A stretch of DNA of 64,000 nt from Gp13-AA77 sp035578005 (GTDB lineage Bacteria; Acidobacteriota; Terriglobia; UBA7540), in contig DATJYK010000181.1 of the NCBI GenBank assembly GCA_035578005.1, positions 1-64,000 on the forward strand, given 5' to 3'. Below, piece after piece: positions 8,225-16,932 of this stretch; positions within the stretch are counted from its first letter, which is position 1; each line of letters begins with the position of its first letter. Below the pieces are notes generated by a model that was not told the DNA's origin, searched no databases, and saw nothing but the letters and a program-made list of their open reading frames with translations. The position numbers and the translations under genes are program-made.

Positions 8225-9736
8225 ATGCCTGCCATTCGCGAGGGCGGAACGTCACAGTTAGATCGCGGAGCGCCTCCGGCGTGGATGCGCGCAGCGGCCT
8301 CCATCGCGCCACGCCTGCTGGGCTCGCTGGGAATCGTCGCGACCGTCACGCTCGTCTGCTTCCACGCGGTTCGCGTCAACGCCATCACGGCAGGATTTGC
8401 TTACTTGGTGGCGGTCTTGGCTGTCGCCACTTGGTGGGGGCTCATAGAGGCGACGGCGGCTTCGATCGCGGCAATGTTGTGCTTCAACTATTTCTTCCTT
8501 CCTCCGCTTCTGACCTTTACCATTGCAGACCCGCAGAACTGGGTGGCGCTACTTGCCTTCCTCGCTACTTCGATTATCGCGAGCCAGGTTTCGGAGCACG
8601 CCAAAGAACGCACTCGCGAGGCCCTGGCGAGGCAGCGGGACATGGAGCGCCTTTACGCTTTAAGCCGTTCCATTCTGTTGACTCACACTGAAGAGGATGT
8701 CGCCCGTCAGATTGCGCGGCAAATCGCGCAAGTGTTCGATTTTCGCGCCGGCGCTCTGTACGACCGTGCCACGGGAGCGACTTACAACACAGGTCCCGAG
8801 GATCTGACGGGTTTTGACGAGCGGCTGCGGGAAAGCGCCGTGAAGGGCACCCTCTTTCGCGACAGCCTGACGAACACCGTGGTTACGGCGATTCGACTGG
8901 GCGGAGAGCCTATCGGCGCTCTCGCGCTTCGTGGCCTTCTTCCCTCCGACACCGTCCTTCAGGCGTTAGCCAACCTGGCCGCTATCGGCCTCGAGAAGGC
9001 GCGGGCGCAGGAAGCTGCCAGCCACGCCCAGGCGGCCCAGCAGAGCCAGGAACTGAAGTCCACCCTTCTCGATGCCATGGCTCATGAGTTCAAGACGCCG
9101 CTGACCTCGATGAAGGCCGCCACCAGCGCCTTGCTCTCTGATGTGGTCTCAGCGCCGGCGAGCCGCCGGGAGCTCATCACGGTGGTGGACGAGGAGATCG
9201 ACCATCTCAACCGGCTGGTGACCGAGGCCATCCGGATGGCGCGGATCGAGGCCGGAGACCTTCAGTTGACGCGTGCGCCTTGCGCCGTGGAGCCGATGCT
9301 GAAAGAGGTTCTAGGGTCTATGGAATCTGTCATCGCCGGTCGTTCTGTGAACCTGCAGGTGGCACCTGACCTGCCTTACGTCGACGTCGATGCGGAGCTC
9401 GTCGAGTTGGTCATCCGCCAGCTCGTGGACAATGCCTTGAGGTACTCGCCGTCGGCGACTCCGCTGACGGTGCGGGCGGGACGAACCGCGGGCGGCGTGG
9501 TGGTCGGCATTCGGGACCACGGGCCAGGAATAGCGCCGGAAGACCGTGCGCGTGTGTTTGAGAAGTACTACCGCGGCTCAAGTTCGTCGAAGGCCCGCGG
9601 CACCGGTCTGGGACTCGCCATCGCTCGCGAGATCGCGCGGGCTCACGGGGGTGAAGTCTGGCTGGAAACGAGTTCGCCGCAAGGTTCGGAGTTTTGCCTG
9701 TCGTTGCCCGTTGCGCAGGCGGAGGATAGGGCATGA
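8225..9736 (+). CDS. kdpD: KdpD-like histidine kinase lacking the KdpD and Usp input domains
   Basis: The protein has 503 residues. It starts with a four-helix DUF4118-type membrane domain (about residues 30-115), followed by a GAF-like region (about 150-260), HisKA with the phospho-acceptor His287 in 'MAHEFKTPLTSM', and HATPase_c with 'NALRYS', 'DHGPGIAPED' and 'GTGLGLAIAREIARAHGG'. Full KdpD has about 900 residues, with an N-terminal KdpD domain (Walker motif) and a Usp domain. Both are absent here, and the start at 8225 is close to the expected edge of the membrane domain. The gene overlaps kdpE by 4 bases and controls the downstream kdp genes in all likelihood. K+ sensing must rely on the membrane, GAF or separate Usp-like protein. 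Confidence 0.88.
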   Translation: MPAIREGGTSQLDRGAPPAWMRAAASIAPRLLGSLGIVATVTLVCFHAVRVNAITAGFAYLVAVLAVATWWGLIEATAASIAAMLCFNYFFLPPLLTFTIADPQNWVALLAFLATSIIASQVSEHAKERTREALARQRDMERLYALSRSILLTHTEEDVARQIARQIAQVFDFRAGALYDRATGATYNTGPEDLTGFDERLRESAVKGTLFRDSLTNTVVTAIRLGGEPIGALALRGLLPSDTVLQALANLAAIGLEKARAQEAASHAQAAQQSQELKSTLLDAMAHEFKTPLTSMKAATSALLSDVVSAPASRRELITVVDEEIDHLNRLVTEAIRMARIEAGDLQLTRAPCAVEPMLKEVLGSMESVIAGRSVNLQVAPDLPYVDVDAELVELVIRQLVDNALRYSPSATPLTVRAGRTAGGVVVGIRDHGPGIAPEDRARVFEKYYRGSSSSKARGTGLGLAIAREIARAHGGEVWLETSSPQGSEFCLSLPVAQAEDRA

Positions 9737-10440
9737 GCCTCGGGCGCATCCTGGTGGTTGATGACGAGCCGCAGATTCGCCGCGTGATGCGAACCACTCT
9801 GGTGGCGAACGGTTATGAGATGGCCGAGGCCCGGAGCGGAGAAGACGCCCTGGAGATGCTTCGCAACGAGCGTTATGACCTGGTGCTTCTGGACGTGAAC
9901 ATGCCGGGCTTGGGCGGCATCGCCACCTGCCGCACGATTCGCACCGAGCGGCCAGGACTAGACCTGGCCATCATTATGCTGACCGTGAGAAATGATGAGA
10001 AGGATAAGGTGGAAGCGCTCGACGCCGGCGCTGACGATTACGTTACCAAGCCCTACGGTACACCCGAGCTTCTCGCTCGTATCCGTGCCGCGTTGCGGCG
10101 TACCCCTCTGGTGCAGGAGGCGCGCCCGAAACGCCTCAAGCTTGATGGAGTCGAAATTGACTTCGAAACTCATCTGGTGACGACCCGCGGCAAACAGGCG
10201 CACCTCACCGTCAAGGAACTGGATCTGCTTTCCTACCTCGTAGCCCATCCCAACAAAGTGCTGACGCGCCGCGAGCTGCTGCAGTCCGTCTGGGGACCCG
10301 ATTACGGGGATGAAAGTGAATATTTGCGTGTGTTTACCAACCGGCTGCGCAAGAAGATCGAGCCCAATCCCAGCAAGCCGCGCTACCTGCTGACGGAACC
10401 TTGGACCGGCTACCGTTTTCATCTGCCCGAGCAAGACTGA
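9733..10440 (+). CDS. kdpE: KdpE, OmpR-family response regulator
   Basis: The protein has 235 residues. The receiver domain has Asp54 (LVLLDVNMPG) and Lys in 'DDYVTKPY'. The C-terminal winged helix (about 130-230) contains 'LTVKELDLLSYLVAHPNKVL', 'RRELLQSVWG' and 'YLRVFTNRLRKKIEPNPSKP', typical of KdpE. It is translationally coupled to the kinase by an ATGA overlap and lies directly upstream of the kdp structural genes. Phosphorylated KdpE activates kdp transcription in other bacteria. I could not identify an operator in the intergenic region with confidence. Confidence 0.93.
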   Translation: MSLGRILVVDDEPQIRRVMRTTLVANGYEMAEARSGEDALEMLRNERYDLVLLDVNMPGLGGIATCRTIRTERPGLDLAIIMLTVRNDEKDKVEALDAGADDYVTKPYGTPELLARIRAALRRTPLVQEARPKRLKLDGVEIDFETHLVTTRGKQAHLTVKELDLLSYLVAHPNKVLTRRELLQSVWGPDYGDESEYLRVFTNRLRKKIEPNPSKPRYLLTEPWTGYRFHLPEQD

Positions 10441-10672
10441 CGGGGTATGGGAAACGCCGGTAGTGGCTCAATTTGAGGTGGGGGCGGCCCTTGTGGCCGC
10501 CCAAGTAACAGCACTGTCATTCCGAATAAGGCCAGAAGCCTCACATTGCAGACGGATTGTCGCACTGTTATGGCGTTTATAAATTATTTATTTGCTGTTT
10601 ATGCCTCATTTAGGGTGCAGAATCTAAGCTTTGGGGGTGGATCTGTGGTGGAACAACCCGATAGTCGCTGGT
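10441..10672. other. Intergenic region with palindromic repeat and probable kdp promoter
   Basis: Positions 10466-10505 hold a GGGGCGGCC-type hairpin (GGGCGGCCCTTGTGGCCGCCC) that also occurs near 3.2 and 38.5 kb and may act as a transcription barrier after kdpE. Positions about 10565-10620 are strongly AT-rich (TTATAAATTATTTATTTGC), unlike the GC-rich surroundings. That is what one expects of the K+-regulated promoter for the structural genes. No exact -35/-10 pair is claimed. Confidence 0.4.
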
Positions 10673-11224
10673 ATGAATTACGCGCATCCAGCCACGGCCG
10701 AACAGTGTCCGGACCACACGCATTCGGAATCCTCGCTGCAACTGACGGTCGTATTCACCACGGTGCCGGGCACGGCGGCGGCACTGGCGCGGGCCAGTCA
10801 ACTGGCACGCGACTTGCGGCTCAATCTGACGCTACTGGTGCCCCAGGTTGTTCCCTATCAAGTCCCGCTAACAAGCCCACCGGTTGCCATTTCGCACACC
10901 CAGCAGATGGCACTGTCGCTGGTTTCGGAGTTCGCACTGAACGTCAATGACACGAGGGTTCAAATCTGCCTGTGCCGCGACCAACTCGAGTGTCTTAGCC
11001 GCTTGATAACCGCGCCCTCGATCGTTTTCCTGGGCGGCCAGAATTCCTCGTGGTGGAGGCGGGAGCGAAGGCTCGCAAGGGGCCTGCGAGCCCTGGGTCA
11101 CGAGGTCATTTTCGTAGACCAAAAGGAGCGTCGTCATGCTCGATCTGTTTTACGTTGCCGCTGGAGTTCTATTCTTCGTGGCGTGCTGGGCTTTCGCCAA
11201 AGCCTGCGATCACCTGTAAGGTGA
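10673..11224 (+). CDS. Usp-like protein of the kdp operon
   Basis: The protein has 183 residues if started at the ATG at 10673; an upstream TTG at 10631 in the same frame is possible, and neither has a clear ribosome site. The chain has the alternating pattern of universal stress proteins: 'LTVVFTTVPGTAAALARASQ', 'ARDLRLNLTLLVPQVVPY', 'QMALSLVSEF', 'SIVFLGGQNSSWWRRERRLA', 'LGHEVIFVDQ'. KdpD in this genome lacks its own Usp domain, so this separate protein may supply it. The last 30 residues are basic and overlap the tiny ORF at 11136-11219 in another frame, so the real C-terminus could be unusual. Confidence 0.6.
   Translation: MNYAHPATAEQCPDHTHSESSLQLTVVFTTVPGTAAALARASQLARDLRLNLTLLVPQVVPYQVPLTSPPVAISHTQQMALSLVSEFALNVNDTRVQICLCRDQLECLSRLITAPSIVFLGGQNSSWWRRERRLARGLRALGHEVIFVDQKERRHARSVLRCRWSSILRGVLGFRQSLRSPVR
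11136..11219 (+). CDS. 27-residue membrane protein of the kdp operon
   Basis: The ORF MLDLFYVAAGVLFFVACWAF followed by AKACDHL is one hydrophobic helix with a short polar tail. It has a strong ribosome site (AAGGAG, 8 bases upstream) and lies completely inside the 3' end of the Usp-like gene in another frame. Its stop is 16 bases before kdpF. Small single-helix proteins of this sort precede kdpF in several soil bacteria, and they may stabilise the KdpFABC complex or be paralogues of KdpF. The ribosome site and the helix argue that it is translated; the function is inferred. Confidence 0.6.
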   Translation: MLDLFYVAAGVLFFVACWAFAKACDHL

Positions 11225-11235
11225 GGAGGTGACTC

Positions 11236-11319
11236 ATGGATTACATCATTTCTGGCGTCGCTGCGTTCTTCCTATTCGTGTACCTGGTATACGCATTGCT
11301 GCGACCCGAACGGTTTTAA
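11236..11319 (+). CDS. kdpF: KdpF, small subunit of the K+-transporting ATPase
   Basis: The ORF has 27 residues: MDYIISGVAAFFLFVYLVYA then LLRPERF. The closing 'LLRPE(R/K)F' is the KdpF signature. It is a single transmembrane helix that stabilises KdpA and KdpB in the complex. A strong GAGGAGGTGA ribosome site lies 6 bases upstream. The stop is 10 bases before the kdpA start. Confidence 0.93.
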   Translation: MDYIISGVAAFFLFVYLVYALLRPERF

Positions 11320-11329
11320 GGAGGCCACT

Positions 11330-13147
11330 GTGGCGATTAGCGGTGTTTGGTACATTGTGGCGTATTTTTTGGTTCTCTTGGTGCTGACGAAGCCTCTGGG
11401 CTTGTTCATGGCTCGCGTCTTCGAAGGCGAGCGGACGCTTCTTCATCCGCTGCTACGCCCGCTCGAGAGGTTGACCTACCGCGTGTGTGGGATACATGAA
11501 GACGCGGAGCAGCGCTGGACACAATATGCCGCGTCCGTTCTCGCCTTCAGCCTTGTCAGCTTTTTGTTTGTGTATGCCATTCAGCGGCTGCAGGGATTCC
11601 TACCGTTAAACCCGATGGGGTTCAGTACTCCGCATGCTCCGGCCAACGCCACGCCGATGACGCCGGACCTCGCCTTCAACACCGCCGTGAGCTTTATGAC
11701 CAACACAAACTGGCAGGCTTATGGCGGCGAGGTGACTCTGAGCTACTTTGTCCAGATGGTGGCCCTGACCGTGCAGAATTTTGTCTCTGCTGCGGCCGGA
11801 ATTGCGGTGGCGATCGCGCTGATTCGAGGGTTCGCGCGCAAACAGTCCAGCAGCATCGGCAACTTCTGGGTGGACCTGACACGCTGCACCGTTTACATCC
11901 TCCTGCCGCTCGCCCTGGTGTTCGCGATCTTTTTGTGCGCGCGCGGCGCCCCTCAGACCTTCCGAGCCTACCAGAAGGCGATCACCGTGGAGGGGCCCGC
12001 GCAAACTATCGCAGTGGGACCAGTGGCCTCCCAGGAATCCATCAAGATGCTGGGAACCAATGGGGGAGGGTTCTTCAACACCAACTCGGGTCATCCCTAC
12101 GAGAATCCCACGCCGTTTACAAACTTCACAGAACTGCTGGCCATTCTCATCATCTCATCGGGCCTCACCTATACCTTCGGGAGAATGGTTCGTGATACGC
12201 GACAGGGGTGGGCGTTGTTCGCCGCCATGGCGTTCATGTTTCTGGCGGCGGTCTTTGTTTGCTATCCCGCCGAGCAGTCTGGAAACCCGATCCTGGCTCG
12301 ATTAGGAGTCCAAACATCAGCCACTTCGAAGCAAGCGGGCGGGAATATGGAGGGTAAGGAGGTCCGCTTCGGTCTCGCCAGTTCCGCGCTCTGGGCCACC
12401 GCCACCACGGATGCCAGCAACGGCAGCGTCAACAGCATGCACGACAGTTATACCCCGCTCGGCGGCCTCATCCCGCTGTTCAATATTCAGACCGACGAGG
12501 TCATTTTCGGGGGGGTCGGTTCGGGCTTGTACGGCATGCTGCTGTATGCCATCGTCGGGGTCTTTATTGCCGGACTGATGGTCGGCCGAACACCCGAGTA
12601 CTTGGGGAAAAAGATCGAGCAGAAAGAAGTCAAGATGGCGATGGTGGCCATTATCGTGACCGCCTTGTCCATCCTGGTGTTCACGGCCGCCAGTGTGGTA
12701 ATTCCGCTCGCCAAGGGCGGCTACTGGAATCCGCCTGGCCCGCCCATAGCCAATTTTAATAACTCAGGCCCTCACGGGCTCAGCGAGGTCTTGTATGCGT
12801 TCTCTAGCGCTTCGGAGAACAATGGCAGCGCCTTTGCCGGGATCAACGCCACGACGCCTTGGTACGACTTCACCCAGGGCTTGGCCATGCTAATCGGACG
12901 CTTCGGGTTTATTCTCCCTGCCTTGGCCGTTGCCGGCAGCCTGGCTGCCAAGAAGAAGGTGCCCACGACTAGTGGCACCCTTCCAACTCATGGAGCGCTT
13001 TTTGTCGGCCTTTTGGTCGGGGTCGTGATCATTATCGGCGCTTTGACCTTCTTTCCGGCCTTATCCTTGGGTCCCATCGTGGAGCACTTCCTGATGCGCG
13101 AAGGGAAGCTTTTCTCTTCGTTAATCTCATTGCCGATTTGGAGTTGA
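11330..13147 (+). CDS. kdpA: KdpA, K+-translocating channel-like subunit
   Basis: The protein has 605 residues and starts at GTG 11330, with AAGGAGG 5 bases upstream. It has about ten transmembrane helices and the four selectivity-loop segments of the superfamily of K+ transporters, including 'NTAVSFMTNTNWQAYGGE', 'LGTNGGGFFNTNSGHPYENP', 'GVGSGLYGML' and 'SENNGSAFAG'. These select K+ from the outside before hand-off to KdpB. The length is slightly above the 557 residues of the E. coli protein because of an insertion around residues 325-360. The gene is followed by kdpB after 4 bases. Confidence 0.96.
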   Translation: MAISGVWYIVAYFLVLLVLTKPLGLFMARVFEGERTLLHPLLRPLERLTYRVCGIHEDAEQRWTQYAASVLAFSLVSFLFVYAIQRLQGFLPLNPMGFSTPHAPANATPMTPDLAFNTAVSFMTNTNWQAYGGEVTLSYFVQMVALTVQNFVSAAAGIAVAIALIRGFARKQSSSIGNFWVDLTRCTVYILLPLALVFAIFLCARGAPQTFRAYQKAITVEGPAQTIAVGPVASQESIKMLGTNGGGFFNTNSGHPYENPTPFTNFTELLAILIISSGLTYTFGRMVRDTRQGWALFAAMAFMFLAAVFVCYPAEQSGNPILARLGVQTSATSKQAGGNMEGKEVRFGLASSALWATATTDASNGSVNSMHDSYTPLGGLIPLFNIQTDEVIFGGVGSGLYGMLLYAIVGVFIAGLMVGRTPEYLGKKIEQKEVKMAMVAIIVTALSILVFTAASVVIPLAKGGYWNPPGPPIANFNNSGPHGLSEVLYAFSSASENNGSAFAGINATTPWYDFTQGLAMLIGRFGFILPALAVAGSLAAKKKVPTTSGTLPTHGALFVGLLVGVVIIIGALTFFPALSLGPIVEHFLMREGKLFSSLISLPIWS

Positions 13148-13151
13148 ACTT

Positions 13152-15266
13152 ATGGCGACTGTTGTGTCACCACCACCTGCTGTCGAAGATGAAACCCATC
13201 TCTTGCCGAAAAGACTGGTGCGGGCGCGTCCGCTGTTTGACCCGCCCATCGTCAAGCGGGCGCTGCGGGAATCGTTTGTCAAGCTCAGCCCGGTCACCCT
13301 GATCAAGAATCCCGTCATGTTCGTGGTGGAGGTCGGAGCGGCTCTGACCACCATTTTCCTGCTTCGGGATGCCATCACCCGGACCCACGCCATCGGTTTC
13401 ACCTTGCAGATCGGCATTTGGCTGTGGTTTACGGTTCTTTTTGCCAACTTCGCGGAAGCCATGGCCGAGGCGCGCGGCAAGGCCCAGGCGGATACGCTAC
13501 GAAAGGCCAAGACCGAGACCCTGGCAAAGCGCTATGGCCAGGGAAACAAGACGGAACCGGTGCCGGCCTCCCGGCTACGCGCCGGCGATTCGGTGCTCTG
13601 CGAGGCAGGGGATATCATACCCGGCGACGGTGAAGTGACCGACGGCATTGCCACTGTCGACGAATCCGTCATCACCGGCGAGAGCGCGCCCGTGATTCGC
13701 GAATCCGGCGGCGATCGGAGCGCTGTGACCGGAGGAACTAAGGTTCTCTCCGACTGGATCAAGATCCAGATCACCTCAAATCCCGGCGAGACTTTTCTCG
13801 ATCGCATGATCGCGCTGGTGGAAGGCGCGGAGCGCCAGAAGACGCCGAACGAAATCGCACTCAACATCCTGATCGCCGGCCTCACGCTGATTTTTCTGCT
13901 GGCCGTGGTGACGTTGCATCCGTTTGCTCTTTACAGCGTGCGTTCTGCCGGCGCGGGCGAGGTGCCGTCCGTGGCCGTGCTGGTGTCTCTGCTGGTGTGC
14001 CTGATCCCCACCACCATCGGCGGCCTGCTTTCCGCCATCGGCATTGCCGGCATGGACCGTGTGATGCAAGATAACGTGCTGGCCATGAGCGGCAAGGCCG
14101 TGGAAGCGTCCGGCGACGTTAACACCCTCTTGCTCGACAAGACCGGCACCATCACGCTCGGCAACCGCCAGGCGGTGGAATTCATTCCCGCCGAAGGTGT
14201 CAACACCGCTGAGCTGGCAGATGCGGCCCAACTCTCGAGCCTGGCCGACGAAACCCCCGAGGGCCGCTCGATTGTGGTTCTGGCTAAACAGCAGTTCAAC
14301 CTGCGCGGCCGCGATGTCTCTGATTTGAACGCGCAATTCGTACCGTTCTCGGCTTACACACGCATGAGCGGCGTAGACTTTGACAGCCGCCATCTGCGCA
14401 AAGGTGCCACCGAAGCGATTGTTAAGTTTGTCCGAGAGCAAGGGGGCAGTGTCAGTTCGAACTTCACGGATGCTTCCGACCGCATCTCCCGCTCCGGAGG
14501 CACTCCGCTTGCCGTAGCGGATGGAAGCCGCCTGCTCGGCACCATTCATCTAAAGGACGTCGTCAAAGGCGGCATGAAGGAACGGCTGGCGCAACTTCGC
14601 GCTATGGGAATTCGTTCCATCATGATCACCGGCGACAATCCGTTAACGGCTGCGGCCATCGCCGCCGAAGCGGGCGTGGATGATTTTCTCGCCCAGGCCA
14701 CTCCCGAGCAGAAACTGCAGTACATCAAGAAGGAGCAAACCGAAGGGCGCTTGGTCGCCATGACGGGCGACGGCACCAACGACGCTCCGGCGCTGGCTCA
14801 GGCCGACGTCGGCGTGGCCATGAACACCGGTACCATGGCCGCCAAAGAGGCCGGCAACATGGTGGATTTGGATAGCAATCCCACCAAGCTCATTGAGATC
14901 GTGGCCATCGGCAAACAACTCCTGATCACCCGCGGCGCGCTAACCACGTTCTCCATCGCCAATGATGTGGCCAAGTATTTCGCCATTATCCCAGCGATGT
15001 TCATGGCCACCTATCCCGCCCTCGCATACTTGAACATCATGCATCTGCATACGCCGCAGAGCGCGGTGCTGTCAGCCGTGATTTTCAACGCGCTCATCAT
15101 CATCGCCCTGGTGCCGCTGGCGCTGCGGGGCGTGAAGTACCGGCCACAGGCCGCGGGCGCTTTACTTTGGCGCAACCTGATGATCTACGGCGTGGGTGGG
15201 ATTATCGCGCCCTTTCCCGGGATTTGGGCTATCGATCAAATCCTGCATTGGCTGAGGCTGGCGTGA
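13152..15266 (+). CDS. kdpB: KdpB, P-type ATPase subunit of the K+ pump
   Basis: The protein has 704 residues. P-type ATPase motifs are present in order: actuator 'TGES' (about residue 176), phosphorylated Asp329 in 'DKTGTIT', nucleotide-binding 'FSAYTRMSGVD' and 'KGA', 'MITGDNPLTAA', and the hinge 'MTGDGTNDAPALAQADVG'. Ser or Thr replaces nothing essential that I can see. It hydrolyses ATP to drive uptake of K+ delivered by KdpA. It sits 4 bases after kdpA, in a tightly packed operon. The C-terminal membrane segment is complete. Confidence 0.97.
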   Translation: MATVVSPPPAVEDETHLLPKRLVRARPLFDPPIVKRALRESFVKLSPVTLIKNPVMFVVEVGAALTTIFLLRDAITRTHAIGFTLQIGIWLWFTVLFANFAEAMAEARGKAQADTLRKAKTETLAKRYGQGNKTEPVPASRLRAGDSVLCEAGDIIPGDGEVTDGIATVDESVITGESAPVIRESGGDRSAVTGGTKVLSDWIKIQITSNPGETFLDRMIALVEGAERQKTPNEIALNILIAGLTLIFLLAVVTLHPFALYSVRSAGAGEVPSVAVLVSLLVCLIPTTIGGLLSAIGIAGMDRVMQDNVLAMSGKAVEASGDVNTLLLDKTGTITLGNRQAVEFIPAEGVNTAELADAAQLSSLADETPEGRSIVVLAKQQFNLRGRDVSDLNAQFVPFSAYTRMSGVDFDSRHLRKGATEAIVKFVREQGGSVSSNFTDASDRISRSGGTPLAVADGSRLLGTIHLKDVVKGGMKERLAQLRAMGIRSIMITGDNPLTAAAIAAEAGVDDFLAQATPEQKLQYIKKEQTEGRLVAMTGDGTNDAPALAQADVGVAMNTGTMAAKEAGNMVDLDSNPTKLIEIVAIGKQLLITRGALTTFSIANDVAKYFAIIPAMFMATYPALAYLNIMHLHTPQSAVLSAVIFNALIIIALVPLALRGVKYRPQAAGALLWRNLMIYGVGGIIAPFPGIWAIDQILHWLRLA

Positions 15267-15305
15267 AGGTTGAAAAAGGCTAAGTTTGATGAACGTGTTG
15301 CGTGC

Positions 15306-15395
15306 GGCCCGTCATTCTGAGCGAAGCGAGGAATCCCAGGATCTCAGAATACCGAGATCCTTCGCTGTGCTCAGGATGGCAGGTACCGACTGTGA
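15306..15395. repeat. Palindromic repeat between kdpB and kdpC
   Basis: CATTCTGAGCGAAGCGAGGA and, inverted, TCCTTCGCTGTGCTCAGGAT form an imperfect hairpin of about 80 bases. Similar 'GAGCGAAGCGAGGAATC' palindromes are widespread intergenic repeats, and related forms occur at 16235-16325 and 24820-24905. Here the repeat lies inside an operon, so it would form a stem-loop in the kdp mRNA and could lower kdpC expression relative to kdpB. Confidence 0.75.
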
Positions 15396-15422
15396 CTGGC
15401 GATCCGCGAACGGAGAGACACC

Positions 15423-16019
15423 ATGTTGAGACAACTCGGACCCGCACTTCGCTTCACCATCTTCTTCACTGTGCTCACCGGCTTCGTCTACCCCGGTGTG
15501 GTGACCGGATTGACGCAAATGTTTTTTCCGCACCGCGCGAACGGCAGCCTGATTGTGGTCAACGGCCAGGTGGTCGGCTCTTCGTTGATCGGTCAGAATT
15601 TCGCCAAGCCGGAATATTTTCAGCCTCGGCCGTCGGCTGCCGGCAATGGCTATGACGCCACCGCTTCCGCCGGTTCGAACTACGGCCCCACCAACCAAAA
15701 GCTGATCGACCGCGTGAAAGCGTCCATCGATCAATTCCGCAAAGACAACCCCGATTACACCGGCCCCATTCCCGCCGACCTCGTCACCGCGTCGGCCAGC
15801 GGCCTCGATCCTGACATCAGCCCTGCCTCCGCCCAGGCCCAGGTGCCGCGCGTGGCGAAAGCACGCGGCATCGCGCTGGAAAAAGTGCAACAGCTTGTTG
15901 CACAAAACACCCAAGGCCGCACCCTCGGATTTCTGGGCGAGCCGCGGGTGAACGTCCTCGAGCTGAATCTCGCCCTCGATCGGCAGTTTCCGCTGAAATC
16001 GTCGGCCTCCAATCGATAG
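15423..16019 (+). CDS. kdpC: KdpC, accessory subunit of the K+-transporting ATPase
   Basis: The protein has 198 residues. One N-terminal transmembrane helix (FTIFFTVLTGFVYPGVVTGL) is followed by a periplasmic domain with the family motifs 'GSSLIGQNFAKPEYFQPRPS', 'YDATASAGSNYGPTN', 'VTASASGLDPDISPASAQ' and 'LGEPRVNVLELNLAL'. KdpC links KdpA and KdpB and raises ATP affinity. The start has GGAGAGACACC upstream. It is separated from kdpB by a 157-base spacer with a palindrome, while all other kdp genes are nearly contiguous. Confidence 0.95.
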   Translation: MLRQLGPALRFTIFFTVLTGFVYPGVVTGLTQMFFPHRANGSLIVVNGQVVGSSLIGQNFAKPEYFQPRPSAAGNGYDATASAGSNYGPTNQKLIDRVKASIDQFRKDNPDYTGPIPADLVTASASGLDPDISPASAQAQVPRVAKARGIALEKVQQLVAQNTQGRTLGFLGEPRVNVLELNLALDRQFPLKSSASNR

Positions 16020-16204
16020 CGTCCCTACGCAGGGGTCTTACAGCGCCAACCACTTACAGAACTTCACCCCCCCGGCGTCGCTGGCGGCGATGTAGCCTAC
16101 CTCGAAACGCTACAGCGTGTTAAAACCCTAGCGATGAGAATCACTTGACAACTTTGAGATCTCGTGATACACAAGGTGAGGCGGCCGTGTTAAAGGCTTT
16201 TGTG

Positions 16205-16355
16205 GCTCAGAGTTCGTTGAAAAACTCGTCCAGCCTGTCATTCCGAGGAGCCGAAGGCGACGAGGAATCTCGCATTTCCTTTAGTTTCAGAGCGAGATTC
16301 CTCGCTCCGCTCGGAATGACAAGCTTCGGAAATGTTTTTTCAACGAACTGTTAGA
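16205..16355. repeat. MITE-like inverted-repeat element after kdpC
   Basis: Outer arms AGTTCGTTGAAAAA (about 16208) and TTTTTTCAACGAACT (about 16335) enclose an inner palindrome GTCATTCCGAGGAGC ... CGCTCCGCTCGGAATGAC with AATCTCGC/GCGAGATT in the centre. The two-level structure, about 150 bases long, has no ORF. The whole stretch 16020-16932 (913 bases) has no convincing gene. It also contains the iteron-like repeat at 16533 and a dRS3-like palindrome (TCATTCCCGCGAAGGCGGGA) near 16838-16860. Confidence 0.75.
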
Positions 16356-16532
16356 AAGCACGGCGGCACCAAGGGCCCCTGAAAGGAGCCATGTGGGCTC
16401 ACGAATCTCGATAGTGTTCTTCTTTTCTGGGATGTCCTGGGCGGCCCGCGCCGCGTTAGGCCCGTCCCCGCTCAGCCGAGGGTATGTCAGCCCTCCGACA
16501 AAAGCCGAATTTTTTTAAATTTTTTTTGGCCT

Positions 16533-16651
16533 ATCCTGGAATGTTATTGATAATAAAGGACCGAAAATGAGAAATTTGAGACAAATGAGAATACCCTGGA
16601 ATGTATATGAAAACAAACGAGTTAGACAGATTTATCCTGGAATGTTATTGA
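16533..16651 (+). repeat. Iteron-like repeat, copy A (three TATCCTGGAATGTTATTG motifs)
   Basis: The motif TATCCTGGAATGTTATTG or a close variant (TACCCTGGAATGTATATG) occurs at 16533-16550, 16593-16610 and 16634-16651, spaced 60 and 41 bases. The linkers (AAAGGACCGAAAATGAG, GAGACAAATGAGAA) are also conserved. The whole unit, including the AT-rich lead-in (TTTTTTTAAATTTTTTTT), is found inverted at 36467-36584. A diverged form is at 61.6 kb. A short ORF beginning MRNLRQMRIPWNVYENK with AAAGGACC upstream runs through it, but it may be an accident of the repeat. Confidence 0.85.
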
Positions 16652-16932
16652 AAAATAAGGTAGTTAATCGATTTCGCCCCAACCCAGTCTAGGGCGAAGA
16701 GGGGTTGCCGGCTCGACCTGCCGGCATTAGGGGCGGGGCTTTTGAGTCTCTGTGAGAACTCGCGCATGCCGCCTGTCTGGGGTGGACCCCCGCGGGGGTG
16801 ACGCCGCTGGATATGGAGCTTCTGCTCCAACGCAGTCATTCCCGCGAAGGCGGGAATCCACGAGTTTTCACACGGATTCTTTTGCCCACCCCGAATCGCT
16901 GCGTCGAGGCAGTTTGTTGCTAAGGGACTTGA

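Noticed and set aside
16567..16692. Small peptide starting MRNLRQMRIPWNVYENK
   Set aside because: It has a plausible ribosome site (AAAGGACC), and copy B encodes a similar but truncated start; however copy C breaks the frame and the DNA repeat explains the similarity, so it is kept only as a note.
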